From: an uncultured Bacilli bacterium | Lineage (GTDB): Bacteria; Bacillota_I; Bacilli_A; ML615J-28; CAG-313 | DNA length: 64,000 nucleotides | NCBI GenBank assembly: GCA_934133195.1 | Contig: CAKPAZ010000003.1 | Location: forward strand, 20,564 to 84,563 | Reading direction: 5' to 3' | Part shown: positions 17,103 through 26,800 of the stretch, piece after piece | Position numbering within the stretch: position 1 is the first letter of the stretch | How the letters are laid out: each line of letters opens with the position of its first letter | Position numbers and translations under genes: made by a program | The notes under the pieces: generated by a model | Told to the model about the DNA's origin: nothing | Databases searched by the model: none | Seen by the model: the letters and a program-made list of their open reading frames with translations, nothing else

Positions 17103-18014
17103 ATGAAAATAGGAAGTCATGTAAGTAATAATGGATTTAAAATGCTTCAAGGAAGTGTTGAAGAAGCTTTAAGCTATGGAGCTAATGCCTTAATGGTGTA
17201 TTTAGGAGCTCCTCAAAATACAATACGAAAACCATATACCGAAATGCATATTGAAGAAGCATTAACATTATGTGATTTAAATGATATAAATCCTGATGAT
17301 ATCATTGTTCATGCTCCATATATTGTAAATCTCGCTCAAAGTGATGACCAAAAGTGGGATTACGCTATTACCTTCTTAGGTAATGAATTAATGGGTACCG
17401 CGATGATTGGTGCTAAATATATGGTCTTACATCCGGGAGCTCACGTTGGCATGGGTAAAGACTATGCCATTGAAAGAATTGCTACCGGTATTAACTATAT
17501 TTTATCAGATACCATCAATTATAATTCAGTAATCTTACTAGAAACTATGGCAGGTAAAGGAACTGAATGTGGAAGAACATTTGAAGAAATTGCTGAAATT
17601 ATCAGTAAAGTTCATAACAAAAAAAGAATCGGGGTATGTTTAGATACTTGTCATATTAATGATGCTGGTTATGATATAGTTAATCACTATGAAGATGTAA
17701 TAAAAGAATTTGATCGAATCATTGGTCTAGACTACTTAAAAGTAATCCACCTAAATGATTCCAAAAATCCATGTGGTTCACATAAAGACCGTCATGAAAA
17801 CATTGGGTTTGGAACTATTGGTTTTGATACATTAATGAAATTTGTAAATGATGAAAGATTTAAGGATATTCCAAAAATCCTTGAAACTCCATATATTCCA
17901 TATTCAAAACTAGTTAGTTTTGCACCATACAAAGAAGAAATTGAAATGATTAAGAAAGGGGAATTCAATCCTTCTTTAAAAGAAGAAGTATTGAAAAATA
18001 ATTCAGTTGAATAA
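17103..18014 (+). CDS. nfo: Endonuclease IV (Nfo)
   Basis: 303 residues. It is an AP endonuclease of base-excision repair that cuts 5' of abasic sites with three metal ions. Family signatures are visible: IGSHVS at the N-terminus, LHPGAHVG, LETMAGKG, GVCLDTCHINDAGYD, HLNDSK, DRHENIGFG and ILETPY, which carry the His/Asp/Glu metal ligands. It is cotranscribed with the helicase (14-base gap). Its last codons overlap the possible TTG start of the following unknown gene. Confidence 0.95.
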   Translation: MKIGSHVSNNGFKMLQGSVEEALSYGANALMVYLGAPQNTIRKPYTEMHIEEALTLCDLNDINPDDIIVHAPYIVNLAQSDDQKWDYAITFLGNELMGTAMIGAKYMVLHPGAHVGMGKDYAIERIATGINYILSDTINYNSVILLETMAGKGTECGRTFEEIAEIISKVHNKKRIGVCLDTCHINDAGYDIVNHYEDVIKEFDRIIGLDYLKVIHLNDSKNPCGSHKDRHENIGFGTIGFDTLMKFVNDERFKDIPKILETPYIPYSKLVSFAPYKEEIEMIKKGEFNPSLKEEVLKNNSVE

Positions 18015-18921
18015 GATTAATAAAAATTATATAAAAGAAAGATTAAATGAACAATCTGAAAACAAAATTAAAGAAGCATATCAATTAATGCAAACTTATG
18101 CCTCAGATAATGAAGAAATCATTGAAGCAATTGAAGACATCTACTATGGATACCTAGGATATTGTGAAAGTAACAATATTCCTTATGTAGAAGAAGAGTT
18201 TCTTGATGAATTAATTACAACTGTAAATGAAATGAATGAAAGATATGCTCAACTTGAAAAAGACTTAGAAAATCCAAGTGATGCGAAAGTACTAAGAGTT
18301 AAAGTTTGGTTAAATGACTTAAAATCAAAGTTCAATCGTATAATTGATATTCCAGTATGTTACCGTCTTTGTGATCTTGCTTATACTGTCTTTTATTCAT
18401 TTAAGATGATTGGTTTCAAACCATTCTCTGTTGAAATTGGTAATGTAACAGCCTACTCTAGAAATGCGGTAGAACCTGAAGAACTTGAAAGAGTACCAAT
18501 CACTGATGAGGTTCACCTTGTCCATATAGGATTCCAAGAACATGAACTATTTACTATCTACTATGACATGCATCATAAAGATCCATGGGTAATAAAAGGT
18601 GAAGTACTTGGCATTCTAGATAATGAGCATCAAATCGACTGTCCTCAAGTAGTAAAAGGAAAAGGTAATGGTGTATTTGAAAATAATCAAGATTTCTTTA
18701 ATTTACTTGTGACTAAATCAAAAGAAGAAATCATTGAAGAAAATAACCTAGATGAAAAGACTGCTAAATTACTTGATAAAATTAATATGGAAGGCTTCCA
18801 AAGAAGAGATTGTAACGAAACTTTAAATGAAGTTTTAACATATTATGTAGATCATTATGAAAATGATGTCGATGAAGACGAAGAAACTATTGATGAATTT
18901 TATGGTGATATCGAGATTTAA
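18007..18921 (+). CDS. Unknown acidic cytoplasmic protein
   Basis: About 304 residues. I do not recognise it. The N-terminal ~100 residues are predicted helical and rich in Glu/Lys, the middle ~110 residues are mixed alpha/beta with several Cys and His (IPVCYRLCDLAY, YDMHHKDPW), and the C-terminus is very acidic (NDVDEDEETIDEF). There is no signal peptide or membrane segment. The TTG start at 18007 overlaps the nfo stop by eight bases and lacks a strong ribosome binding site, so translation may depend on coupling; the exact start is uncertain. A terminator follows, making it the last gene of the rsmE operon. Confidence 0.7.
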   Translation: MNKINKNYIKERLNEQSENKIKEAYQLMQTYASDNEEIIEAIEDIYYGYLGYCESNNIPYVEEEFLDELITTVNEMNERYAQLEKDLENPSDAKVLRVKVWLNDLKSKFNRIIDIPVCYRLCDLAYTVFYSFKMIGFKPFSVEIGNVTAYSRNAVEPEELERVPITDEVHLVHIGFQEHELFTIYYDMHHKDPWVIKGEVLGILDNEHQIDCPQVVKGKGNGVFENNQDFFNLLVTKSKEEIIEENNLDEKTAKLLDKINMEGFQRRDCNETLNEVLTYYVDHYENDVDEDEETIDEFYGDIEI

Positions 18922-18930
18922 ATAAAATCA

Positions 18931-18964
18931 GAAGTTGTGTTTTATGAACATAACTTCTTTTTTT
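18931..18964 (+). terminator. Terminator of the rsmE operon
   Basis: GAAGTTGTG (18931-18939) pairs with CATAACTTC (18949-18957), with one G-T pair and a nine-base loop, followed by a T-rich tract. Confidence 0.85.
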
Positions 18965-18997
18965 AAAGTTAATTAAATTAAGAAAGTCAAACAAAAT

Positions 18998-19078
18998 GCT
19001 AATGTAAATATTTCTTAAATTTTCATTAGCAAATATAAAACAAATTATTTCAATTTATGTTATAATTCATTTACATTA
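18998..19078 (+). promoter_or_regulatory. nrdD promoter region with inverted repeats
   Basis: Extended -10 TGT-TATAAT (-10 at 19061-19066). GCTAATG (18998-19004) is repeated inverted as CATTAGC (19024-19030). AATGTAAAT (19001-19009) recurs inverted as ATTTACATT (19069-19077), flanking the promoter. These are candidate operator half-sites. I do not see a clear match to the usual NrdR box pair. Confidence 0.45.
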
Positions 19079-19149
19079 TTTTTAAAAAAGTATCGAAAAA
19101 ATAGAGGTTTTTTGACCTTTGTTTTTTATTGTTGAGGGAGGAAAAAAAG

Positions 19150-21516
19150 ATGTTACAAGTAAAAAAACGTGATGGTAAAGTTGTTGAATTCAACATTACA
19201 AAAATTGAAAATGCAATAAAGAAAGCTTTTGAAGCCGTTAATAAAGCTTACTCTCAAGATATAATTGAACTTCTAGCTTTAAGAGTTACTGCTAACTTTA
19301 ATGATAAAGTCGTAAATGGCGTAATCTCTGTTGAAGATATTCAAGACAGCGTAGAAGTTATCCTAATTCAAGCAAGTTATGTAGATGTTGCTAAAGCATA
19401 TATTTTATATCGTAAACAACATGAAAATATGCGAAACATCAAATCTACAATTCTTGACTATAAAGATGCGGTAAATAACTATTTAAAGATTAATGACTGG
19501 CGTGTAAAAGAAAACTCAACTGTTACATACTCTGTTGGTGGTTTAATTCTTTCTAACTCTGGTGCTATTACAGCTAACTACTGGTTATCAGAAATCTATG
19601 ATTCAGAAATTGAAGCCGCTCACAGAAATGCAGATATCCATATTCATGATTTATCAATGTTAACAGGATATTGTGCTGGTTGGTCTATTAAACAATTAAT
19701 TCAAGAAGGATTAGGTGGTGTACCTGGTAAGATTACCTCAGCACCTGCTGCTCACCTTTCAACTTTATGTAATCAAATGACTAACTTTTTAGGTATCATG
19801 CAAAATGAATGGGCAGGAGCACAAGCTTTCTCTTCATTTGATACTTATCTTGCACCATTTGTAAAAGTTGATAATCTATCATATAAAGAAGTTAAACAAT
19901 GCATCCAATCTTTCATTTATGGTGTTAACACTCCAAGCCGTTGGGGTACACAAGCTCCATTCACTAATATTACATTAGACTGGACAGTACCAAACGACCT
20001 TGCAGAACTAAATGCTATTGTTGGTGGTAAAGAACAAAACTTCAAATACAAAGATTGTGTTAATGAAATGGCAATGGTTAATAAAGCTTTCATCGAAATA
20101 ATGATTGAAGGCGATGCTAATGGTCGTGGATTCCAATACCCAATTCCTACATACTCAATTACTCGTGATTTCGACTGGTCCCCAACTGAAAACAATAAAT
20201 TACTATTTGAAATGACTGCTAAATATGGTACTCCATATTTCTCAAATTATATCAATAGTGATATGGAACCTAGTGATGTACGTAGTATGTGCTGTCGTTT
20301 ACGTCTTGACTTAAGAGAATTAAGAAAGAAATCTGGTGGTTTCTTTGGTAGTGGTGAAAGCACTGGCTCAGTTGGTGTTGTTACTATCAATATGCCACGT
20401 ATAGCTTACCTTTCTAAGAATGAAGATGAATTCTTTGAAAGATTAACCAAGATGATGGACATTGCAGCAAGATCATTAAAGATTAAGCGTAATGTAATTA
20501 CTAAACTTCTTGATGAAGGTCTATATCCATATACAAAGAGATACCTTGGAACATTTAACAATCACTTCTCAACAATTGGTCTTGTTGGTATGAATGAAGC
20601 TTGTCTAAATGCTAACTGGATTCATGAAGATTTAACTCATAAGAATGCTCAAGAATTCACCAAGAAAGTACTAAACTTCATGCGTGAAAAACTATCTGAT
20701 TATCAAGAAGAATATGGAGATTTATATAACCTAGAAGCAACTCCAGCTGAATCTACTTCATATCGTCTTGCTAAACACGATGTAAAACGTTACCCTGATA
20801 TTATTACAGCATCTAAAGATGGTGGAACTCCATACTATACAAATAGTTCTCACCTACCTGTTGGATATACAGAAGATGTCTTCACAGCTCTTGATATCCA
20901 AGATGAATTACAAGTTCTATACACATCAGGAACTGTATTCCATACTTTCCTTGGCCAAAAACTTCCATCTTGGGAAGCTACAGCTAAACTTGTAAGAAAG
21001 ATTGCTGAAAACTATCGTCTTCCTTATTATACAATTTCACCAACTTACTCTGTATGTCCTGTTCATGGATATATCACAGGTGAAGTTTACAAATGTCCTG
21101 AATGTGGAAGAAAAACTGAAGTATACAGTCGTATAACTGGATATTATCGTCCTGTTCAAAACTGGAATGATGGTAAAGCTGAAGAATTCAAACAAAGAAA
21201 GACTTATGACATTGATCATTCTAGTATTGTTGGTAAAGGTATTCATAAAGAAGAAACTAAACATGAAGAAGTACAACCACTAAATGAAATCTTACTATTT
21301 ACAACTAAGACTTGTCCAAACTGTAAGATGGCTAAGATGCTTCTTGATAAAGCTCAAGTAAAATATGTCGCAGTAGATGCTGAAGATAACGCAGAAGCAA
21401 CAAAACACTACGGCATCAAAAAAGCTCCAACTCTACTTGTTCCAACATCAAATGGTGTAGAAGTATATGATAATGTAAGTTTAATCAAAGGATATATTGA
21501 AAAAAATGTCAAATAG
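19150..21516 (+). CDS. nrdD: Anaerobic ribonucleoside-triphosphate reductase NrdD with fused C-terminal redoxin domain
   Basis: 788 residues. Class III ribonucleotide reductase making dNTPs without oxygen. An N-terminal ATP-cone (~1-90: VKKRDGKVVEFN) precedes the 10-stranded barrel with the AHRNADIHIHDL region. A Cys-rich zinc site follows (VCPVHGY ... CPECG), then the glycyl-radical segment SRITGYYRPVQNWNDGK, with the radical glycine at about Gly664. Residues ~710-788 are an added thioredoxin/NrdH-like domain with CPNC (Cys722/Cys725) and KAPTLLVP, the cis-Pro loop. Formate-dependent NrdD lacks such a domain, so electrons probably come from the attached redoxin and the overlapping TrxB. ATG 19150 is chosen because GGGAGGA is eight bases upstream. 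Confidence 0.95.
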   Translation: MLQVKKRDGKVVEFNITKIENAIKKAFEAVNKAYSQDIIELLALRVTANFNDKVVNGVISVEDIQDSVEVILIQASYVDVAKAYILYRKQHENMRNIKSTILDYKDAVNNYLKINDWRVKENSTVTYSVGGLILSNSGAITANYWLSEIYDSEIEAAHRNADIHIHDLSMLTGYCAGWSIKQLIQEGLGGVPGKITSAPAAHLSTLCNQMTNFLGIMQNEWAGAQAFSSFDTYLAPFVKVDNLSYKEVKQCIQSFIYGVNTPSRWGTQAPFTNITLDWTVPNDLAELNAIVGGKEQNFKYKDCVNEMAMVNKAFIEIMIEGDANGRGFQYPIPTYSITRDFDWSPTENNKLLFEMTAKYGTPYFSNYINSDMEPSDVRSMCCRLRLDLRELRKKSGGFFGSGESTGSVGVVTINMPRIAYLSKNEDEFFERLTKMMDIAARSLKIKRNVITKLLDEGLYPYTKRYLGTFNNHFSTIGLVGMNEACLNANWIHEDLTHKNAQEFTKKVLNFMREKLSDYQEEYGDLYNLEATPAESTSYRLAKHDVKRYPDIITASKDGGTPYYTNSSHLPVGYTEDVFTALDIQDELQVLYTSGTVFHTFLGQKLPSWEATAKLVRKIAENYRLPYYTISPTYSVCPVHGYITGEVYKCPECGRKTEVYSRITGYYRPVQNWNDGKAEEFKQRKTYDIDHSSIVGKGIHKEETKHEEVQPLNEILLFTTKTCPNCKMAKMLLDKAQVKYVAVDAEDNAEATKHYGIKKAPTLLVPTSNGVEVYDNVSLIKGYIEKNVK

Positions 21517-22417
21517 TATTTATGATATTATCATCGTCGGAGCAGGACCTGCAGGAATGACTGCTGCCTTATATGCAAGACGCAGTGATAAGACAGTCTT
21601 AATTCTTGAAAAAGAAAACTTTGGTGGTCAAATAGCTCTAGCCCCAAAAGTAGAAAACTTCCCTACCCTTGAATCTACAACGGGACAAGAACTAGCTGAT
21701 AAATTACTTAATCAAATCATAGAACTTGGTACAGAATTTGAGCTTGAAGAAGTCTTAAAAATTGAAAAAGAAAATGATATATTTACAGTTACAACAAACT
21801 ATAATGAATATCAATCAAGAACAGTAATTATCGCAACTGGTGCAAAACATAAAAAAATGGGACTTGAAAAAGAAGAAGAATTCCTTGGAAAAGGCCTATC
21901 TTACTGTGCCGTATGTGATGGTGCTTTCTTCAAAAATGAAGAAGTCGCTGTAGTAGGTGATGCTAACTCAGCCTTACAGTATGCCCTTGATTTAAGCACA
22001 TACTGTCCTAAAGTTTACGTATGCACATTATTTGATTGCTTCTTTGGCGATCAAATCTTAGTTGATCGTTTACTCCAAAAAGACAACATTGAAATTATTC
22101 ACAATATTTCATTGATTGACTTAGAAGGAACTGACTCTCTAGAAGGTTTAGTATTTGAAAATACTAAGACAAAAGAACATTTAACAATCCCAGTAAAAGG
22201 AGTATTCATTGCGATTGGTCAAGTACCAAACAATGATATAGTTAAAAACCTTGTTGATATCGACAACCAAGGTTATGTAATTACTGATGAAAACCTTCTA
22301 ACTAAAACCAAAGGATTATTTGTTGCGGGGGACTGCCGTACAAAAAATGTACGTCAAGCAACCACAGCTGTAAGTGATGGAGCAATAGCTGCTATCCAGG
22401 CAATAAAATTACTATAA
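21506..22417 (+). CDS. trxB: Thioredoxin reductase-like NAD(P)H:disulfide oxidoreductase
   Basis: 303 residues. A flavoenzyme that passes electrons from NAD(P)H through FAD to thioredoxin-like proteins. The N-terminal FAD site is GAGPAGMTAA, the redox pair CAVC is at Cys134/Cys137, the nucleotide site is VVGDANSALQYA, and the second FAD contact is FVAGDCR. ATG 21506 overlaps the nrdD coding end by 11 bases. The AAAGGA at 21487-21492 is 13 bases away, so an in-frame TTG at 21497 is an alternative start. The overlap ties its expression to NrdD and its redoxin domain, the likely substrate. Confidence 0.92.
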   Translation: MSNSIYDIIIVGAGPAGMTAALYARRSDKTVLILEKENFGGQIALAPKVENFPTLESTTGQELADKLLNQIIELGTEFELEEVLKIEKENDIFTVTTNYNEYQSRTVIIATGAKHKKMGLEKEEEFLGKGLSYCAVCDGAFFKNEEVAVVGDANSALQYALDLSTYCPKVYVCTLFDCFFGDQILVDRLLQKDNIEIIHNISLIDLEGTDSLEGLVFENTKTKEHLTIPVKGVFIAIGQVPNNDIVKNLVDIDNQGYVITDENLLTKTKGLFVAGDCRTKNVRQATTAVSDGAIAAIQAIKLL

Positions 22418-22425
22418 AAACAAAC

Positions 22426-22467
22426 CCCTAAGCAAATTAGAAACGATACTTTGCTTAGGGATTTTTT
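22426..22467 (+). terminator. Terminator of nrdD-trxB
   Basis: Perfect 11-bp stem (CCCTAAGCAAA with TTTGCTTAGGG), 13-base loop, A, then six T. Confidence 0.92.
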
Positions 22468-22504
22468 AAAATAACGAGAAGAAAACAAGAAAGAGGATAA
22501 ATTT

Positions 22505-23056
22505 ATGGTTATTGAAAAAGTAGTTGATAAAGATGAAATGATAAGAGATATAAAATTATTTAAAAGATATTGTCTTTTACCATTTAAAAGGGGATTATTA
22601 GTATTTCCAATTAGTTTAGTTGTAGCATTTCTTCTTCTTCTTTTTGGATATATCATTGACTCTAGTTCACCTATAGATTATATTGTTATTGGAATAGCAT
22701 TACTATATTTTGTTCTTGCGGCAGCTCGTGTTCTAATAAAATCCAATAAAGAAATTAAGAAACTAATAAATGATAGAACGAAAATCTACAATACCAGAGA
22801 TTATATTATTAGAAAATTTACTTTTAATAATAATCAATTAGTTATTGAAGGAAACGATGGAACTAATCAAGTAACTGAGACATTTTCATTGGATGATCTT
22901 TATGTAGCATGGATTGATAAAAAAAGAACAGCTTTTATTCTTCAATTTAAAGCAGGAAAAAACAAAAAGATAGTTGCAGCTCATTCAGATAAAATAGATG
23001 AATTAGAAGCATATTTTATAAATAATAATATAAGGTATCATATAGTAAAAAAATAA
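22505..23056 (+). CDS. Two-helix membrane protein with C-terminal YcxB-like domain, copy 1
   Basis: 183 residues. N-terminal ~30 residues are charged; two hydrophobic helices (~33-52 and ~58-76) follow, then ~100 cytoplasmic residues of mixed beta strands ending in a helix. The layout and the C-terminal strand pattern resemble YcxB-like proteins, but this is a weak match. It is a tandem duplicate of the next gene, with near-identical N-terminal and C-terminal ends. The ribosome binding site AGAGGA is well placed. No promoter is obvious after the preceding terminator. Confidence 0.7.
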   Translation: MVIEKVVDKDEMIRDIKLFKRYCLLPFKRGLLVFPISLVVAFLLLLFGYIIDSSSPIDYIVIGIALLYFVLAAARVLIKSNKEIKKLINDRTKIYNTRDYIIRKFTFNNNQLVIEGNDGTNQVTETFSLDDLYVAWIDKKRTAFILQFKAGKNKKIVAAHSDKIDELEAYFINNNIRYHIVKK

Positions 23057-23111
23057 TAATATTTATAATATAATAACCATAAAGTTTAATACAAAAAGGA
23101 GAAAATATTTT

Positions 23112-23672
23112 ATGATTATTGAAAAAGTAGTTGATAAAAATGAAATGATAAGAGACTTAAAATTATTTAAGAAATATTATCTTTTACCATTTAAAACTCA
23201 ATCATTGATATTTCTATTTCTTATTATTTATGGTGCCATTAATTTTCTTTTTGCATATTTATTTTCAATTGAATCAAAGTTTGTAGATATAAGTATGATT
23301 ATTGTTGCACTAGCAGTACTATATTATTTAATTATAGCGGCTCGTACTTTGATAAAAACCAATAAAGATATTAAGATGCTAATAAATGATAGAACGAAAA
23401 TCTACGATACTAGAGATTATATTATTAGAAGATTTACCTTTACTGCTGATGAATTAATTATTGAAAAAGATGATGGAACTAATCAAGTAACTGATAAGTT
23501 TTTATTAGATGATCTTTATATAGTATGGATTGATAAAAAAAGAAAAGCTTTTATCATGCAATTTAAAACTGGTAAAAATAAAAGGATACTAGCAGTTTAT
23601 TCAGATAAAATAGATGAATTAGAAACATATTTCATAAATAATAATATAAGGTATCATATAGTAAAAAGATAA
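23112..23672 (+). CDS. Two-helix membrane protein with C-terminal YcxB-like domain, copy 2
   Basis: 186 residues. Same layout as the preceding gene: the start (M-IEKVVDK-EMIRD), the NDRTKIY-TRDYIIR segment and the last residues (IDELE-YFINNNIRYHIVK) are almost the same, while the membrane helices have diverged and are three residues longer. This is recent tandem duplication with relaxed constraint on the helices. GGAG lies 11 bases before the ATG. A stem-loop terminator that is repeated after the giant gene follows it. Confidence 0.7.
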   Translation: MIIEKVVDKNEMIRDLKLFKKYYLLPFKTQSLIFLFLIIYGAINFLFAYLFSIESKFVDISMIIVALAVLYYLIIAARTLIKTNKDIKMLINDRTKIYDTRDYIIRRFTFTADELIIEKDDGTNQVTDKFLLDDLYIVWIDKKRKAFIMQFKTGKNKRILAVYSDKIDELETYFINNNIRYHIVKR

Positions 23673-23702
23673 TGATACTTAAATATAATCACTAATAAAA
23701 TA

Positions 23703-23752
23703 AAAAGCTCTTAAGTTAACAAGTTCATGACTTGAAAACTTAAGGCTTTTTT
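23703..23752 (+). terminator. Terminator, copy 1 of a repeated 36-bp stem-loop
   Basis: AAGC-T-CTTAAGTT pairs with AACTTAAG-GCTT, enclosing an inner CAAGT/ACTTG hairpin, followed by six T. Bases 23710-23745 are identical to 36298-36333 downstream of the giant gene. Confidence 0.85.
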
Positions 23753-23770
23753 ATATTGTAAAATTATATT

Positions 23771-23810
23771 GTAAAATTATATTGATAAAAATTTATCAAT
23801 ATAGTTTTAC
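23771..23810. repeat. 40-bp palindrome overlapping the -35 of the giant gene
   Basis: Arms 23771-23789 and 23792-23810 are 19 bp each, separated by AA, with a single mismatch (T opposite G). The left arm lies within a short tandem repeat of 13 bases (TATTGTAAAATTA, two and a half copies, from 23754). Its right end supplies the first five bases of the promoter -35. Candidate operator or invertible/cruciform element. Confidence 0.7.
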
Positions 23811-23834
23811 AGAATAATTAATTTGTGGTAAAAT
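23806..23834 (+). promoter_or_regulatory. Promoter of the giant surface protease gene
   Basis: -35 TTTACA (23806-23811), 17-bp spacer, -10 TAAAAT (23829-23834) preceded by TGG. A second TATAAT overlaps at 23834-23839. The -35 overlaps the 40-bp palindrome. Confidence 0.65.
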
Positions 23835-23877
23835 ATAATGGTAGAGAGATAGAGGGATATAAATTAGAGGAGGAAAT

Positions 23878-26800
23878 ATGAAGAATAAAATTTTAAGAAT
23901 CTTTACAGCTGTTTTATTGTTAACTACTATATTGGTTGTTACCCTTTCATCTTACAAGAAAAAAGATGATTATGAAGATAATAAACCAACAATACAAGAA
24001 GATTTAAATAAGTATGCAGGTAGCTATGACATACATAAAATTGTATTACAAAATACAAATGAAGTAACGGCGAAAAAATTAGCTGAAAGATTTAATGCTA
24101 AATTGAGAATTACTTCAGATGGAAGTTATGCTACACTAACTCTTCCTGATGATATAACAATAAACGATATTGTTAAAAGTAATAAAAATAGAGATATTTT
24201 AAGCTTAATTGCGCCTGACTATAAGGCTACTCTATCAGAACTAACTGAAGAAAGAACAACTAACTTTCCTACTGTTTCTGTAGAGGATGAATATTATGAT
24301 TTACAAACATACTTAAAATATTTAAATTTACAAGATGTTTGGAAAAATTATAAGGGCAGTGGAAAAACTATTGCTGTTATAGATACAGGTATAGATACAG
24401 ACCACCCTGAATTTGCAGGCCGAATAAGCGAATATTCATATAATGCTACATTAGATAAGATAGTTAAAGACTGTGTCAATGAAGATGGCAGTTATGACTG
24501 GAGCATTATAGAAGATGAACAAGGACATGGTACCGCTGTATCAGGTGTAATAGCTGCATCAATGAACAATGAAATTGGTATTGCTGGTATTGCTCCGGAA
24601 GCTAAAATTCTAACTATTAAAGCTGAATGTGATAAAAATGGTAATTTCAAGAACACATCAGACTTAGTATTTGGTTTATATTATGCAATTGAACAAAATG
24701 TTGATGTTGTAAACATGAGTTTTGGAAGTCCAGTCAATGTATTTTCAACTCCTGCTAAACTTGCTGTTGATAGTGACATAGTTTGTATTGCCGCTGCAGG
24801 AAATGAATCAACTGCAAAACTTACATATCCAGCAGCAGATGAAAACGTCATAGGTGTTGGTGCTTTAGCTGATAATTCTTGGGAACTTGCATCTTACTCT
24901 AACTATGGTGATAATACTGATGTTGTTGCTCCAGGAACTGTTTATACAACATATCTAAATGGCACTTACAAAACAATGTCAGGAACAAGTTTTTCAGCTC
25001 CTATTGTTTCATCTTTAATTGCTTTATTCTATAATCATTACATGACAACTGATTATGCAAAAGAAGTATTATATGCCGCAAGTTATGATTTAGAAAGTAA
25101 GGGAAAAGACTTTTACTTTGGATATGGTGCTGTTGATGCAAGTGCTTTAATTTTAGAAGAAAAAGGAACAGTCACATTTAACTATTTAACTGATGAAATT
25201 AATCCAACAACACAAATATTTATCAAAAATCATCCATTACAAAATATTCCTCAACCGGAAAGATTATATTCAGTTTTTGATGGTTGGTATTATGATATTA
25301 ATTGTAAAGATGAAATTGACCTATATGTTGATGCATGGACAAGCGATTTAACTCTATATTGTAGTTGGGGTAATGAAGATGATGTTCTTCCTTATACATA
25401 TACTACTTTAGATGATAATTCTATTGAAATAACATCATACATTGGTAAGAGAAAATATATCACAATTCCTGAATATATTGATAACAAAAAAGTAACAAGC
25501 ATTGGAAGATCAGCTTTCGCAAACAATACTAAATTAGTAAACGTAAATCTACCTAGTGGTTTAAAATCAATTAAAGATTACGCTTTTGATGGATGTATTA
25601 ATATCAAGAATTTTGAAATTCCATCAAGTGTTATAAGTATTGGAATTAATGCTTTTAGAAATAATATAAGTCTTTATAATATTAATTTCTTAAGTGATAG
25701 TAAACTTGAAGTAATTGATGAATATGCATTTATAAATTGCTCATCTCTTACTAGATTTGATATTCCTAAAAATGTAAAATATAATGAAGAAAATAATTAC
25801 TTCACAGGTAGTGCCTTTGTTGGATGTACTAATCTAAGACAAGTTAACGCAAGTAGAGATAGTAAATATTTAACATCAATTAATGGTGTTTTATATAACA
25901 AAGCATCTTCAACAATCATTTTATACCCTGCTGGTTTATCAAATGAAACATATGATTTACCAACATCAGTAACTAAACTTGGTAAGTACTCATTCGCATT
26001 TTCTAATATTGATACAATTGATTTAAAGAATGTAACAGCGATTAATTCAAATGCATTTGAATCATCTCGAATAAGAAAAATAACCTTAAGTGATAAAGTA
26101 ACAACCCTTGGAAGTTTTGCTTTTATAAACTCACAAATTAACGATATTACTTTAGGACATGGCCTAAAGGCTTTAGAATCTGGTACTTTCAGACAATGTA
26201 ATAACTTATATTCAATAACTATACCAAATTCAATAGTTTATATTAGAGGTCCTATTGGAGCCTTTTTCGAAAGTTCACTTACAGACATTACTTTTGAAGA
26301 AGAATCTAAACTTTTATTAATCGATGATTATACATTTGCTAATTCTAATTTACATAAAATTGAAATTCCATCTTCAGTTGTAAAAATTGGTATGTCAGCT
26401 TTTTATGGATGTTCAAATCTAACCGAAGTAATAATTAATAATGATTCAGCTTTGTCAGTAATTGATGAAAATGCATTTAGTTATACATCAATAAAAACTA
26501 TCAACTTAACTAGTCATCTTTATACAATAGGTGCAGGTGCATTCTTTGCGACAAAACTAGAAGAAGTAACAATACCTAGTAGTGTTAATCAAATATATGG
26601 AAGTTCATTTGCTGGAAACATATACTTAAAAAACATCTTTGTATCACCAGATAACAAGATGTTAACATCCATTGATGGAGTGGTTTACACTAAAGATTAT
26701 TCAACCCTTTTCGCATATCCAGCTGGTAAAGATTTATCATCATATACCATTGATGGAAGAGTAACTGAAATAGGTGAATATGCTTTCTATGGTGCATGCA

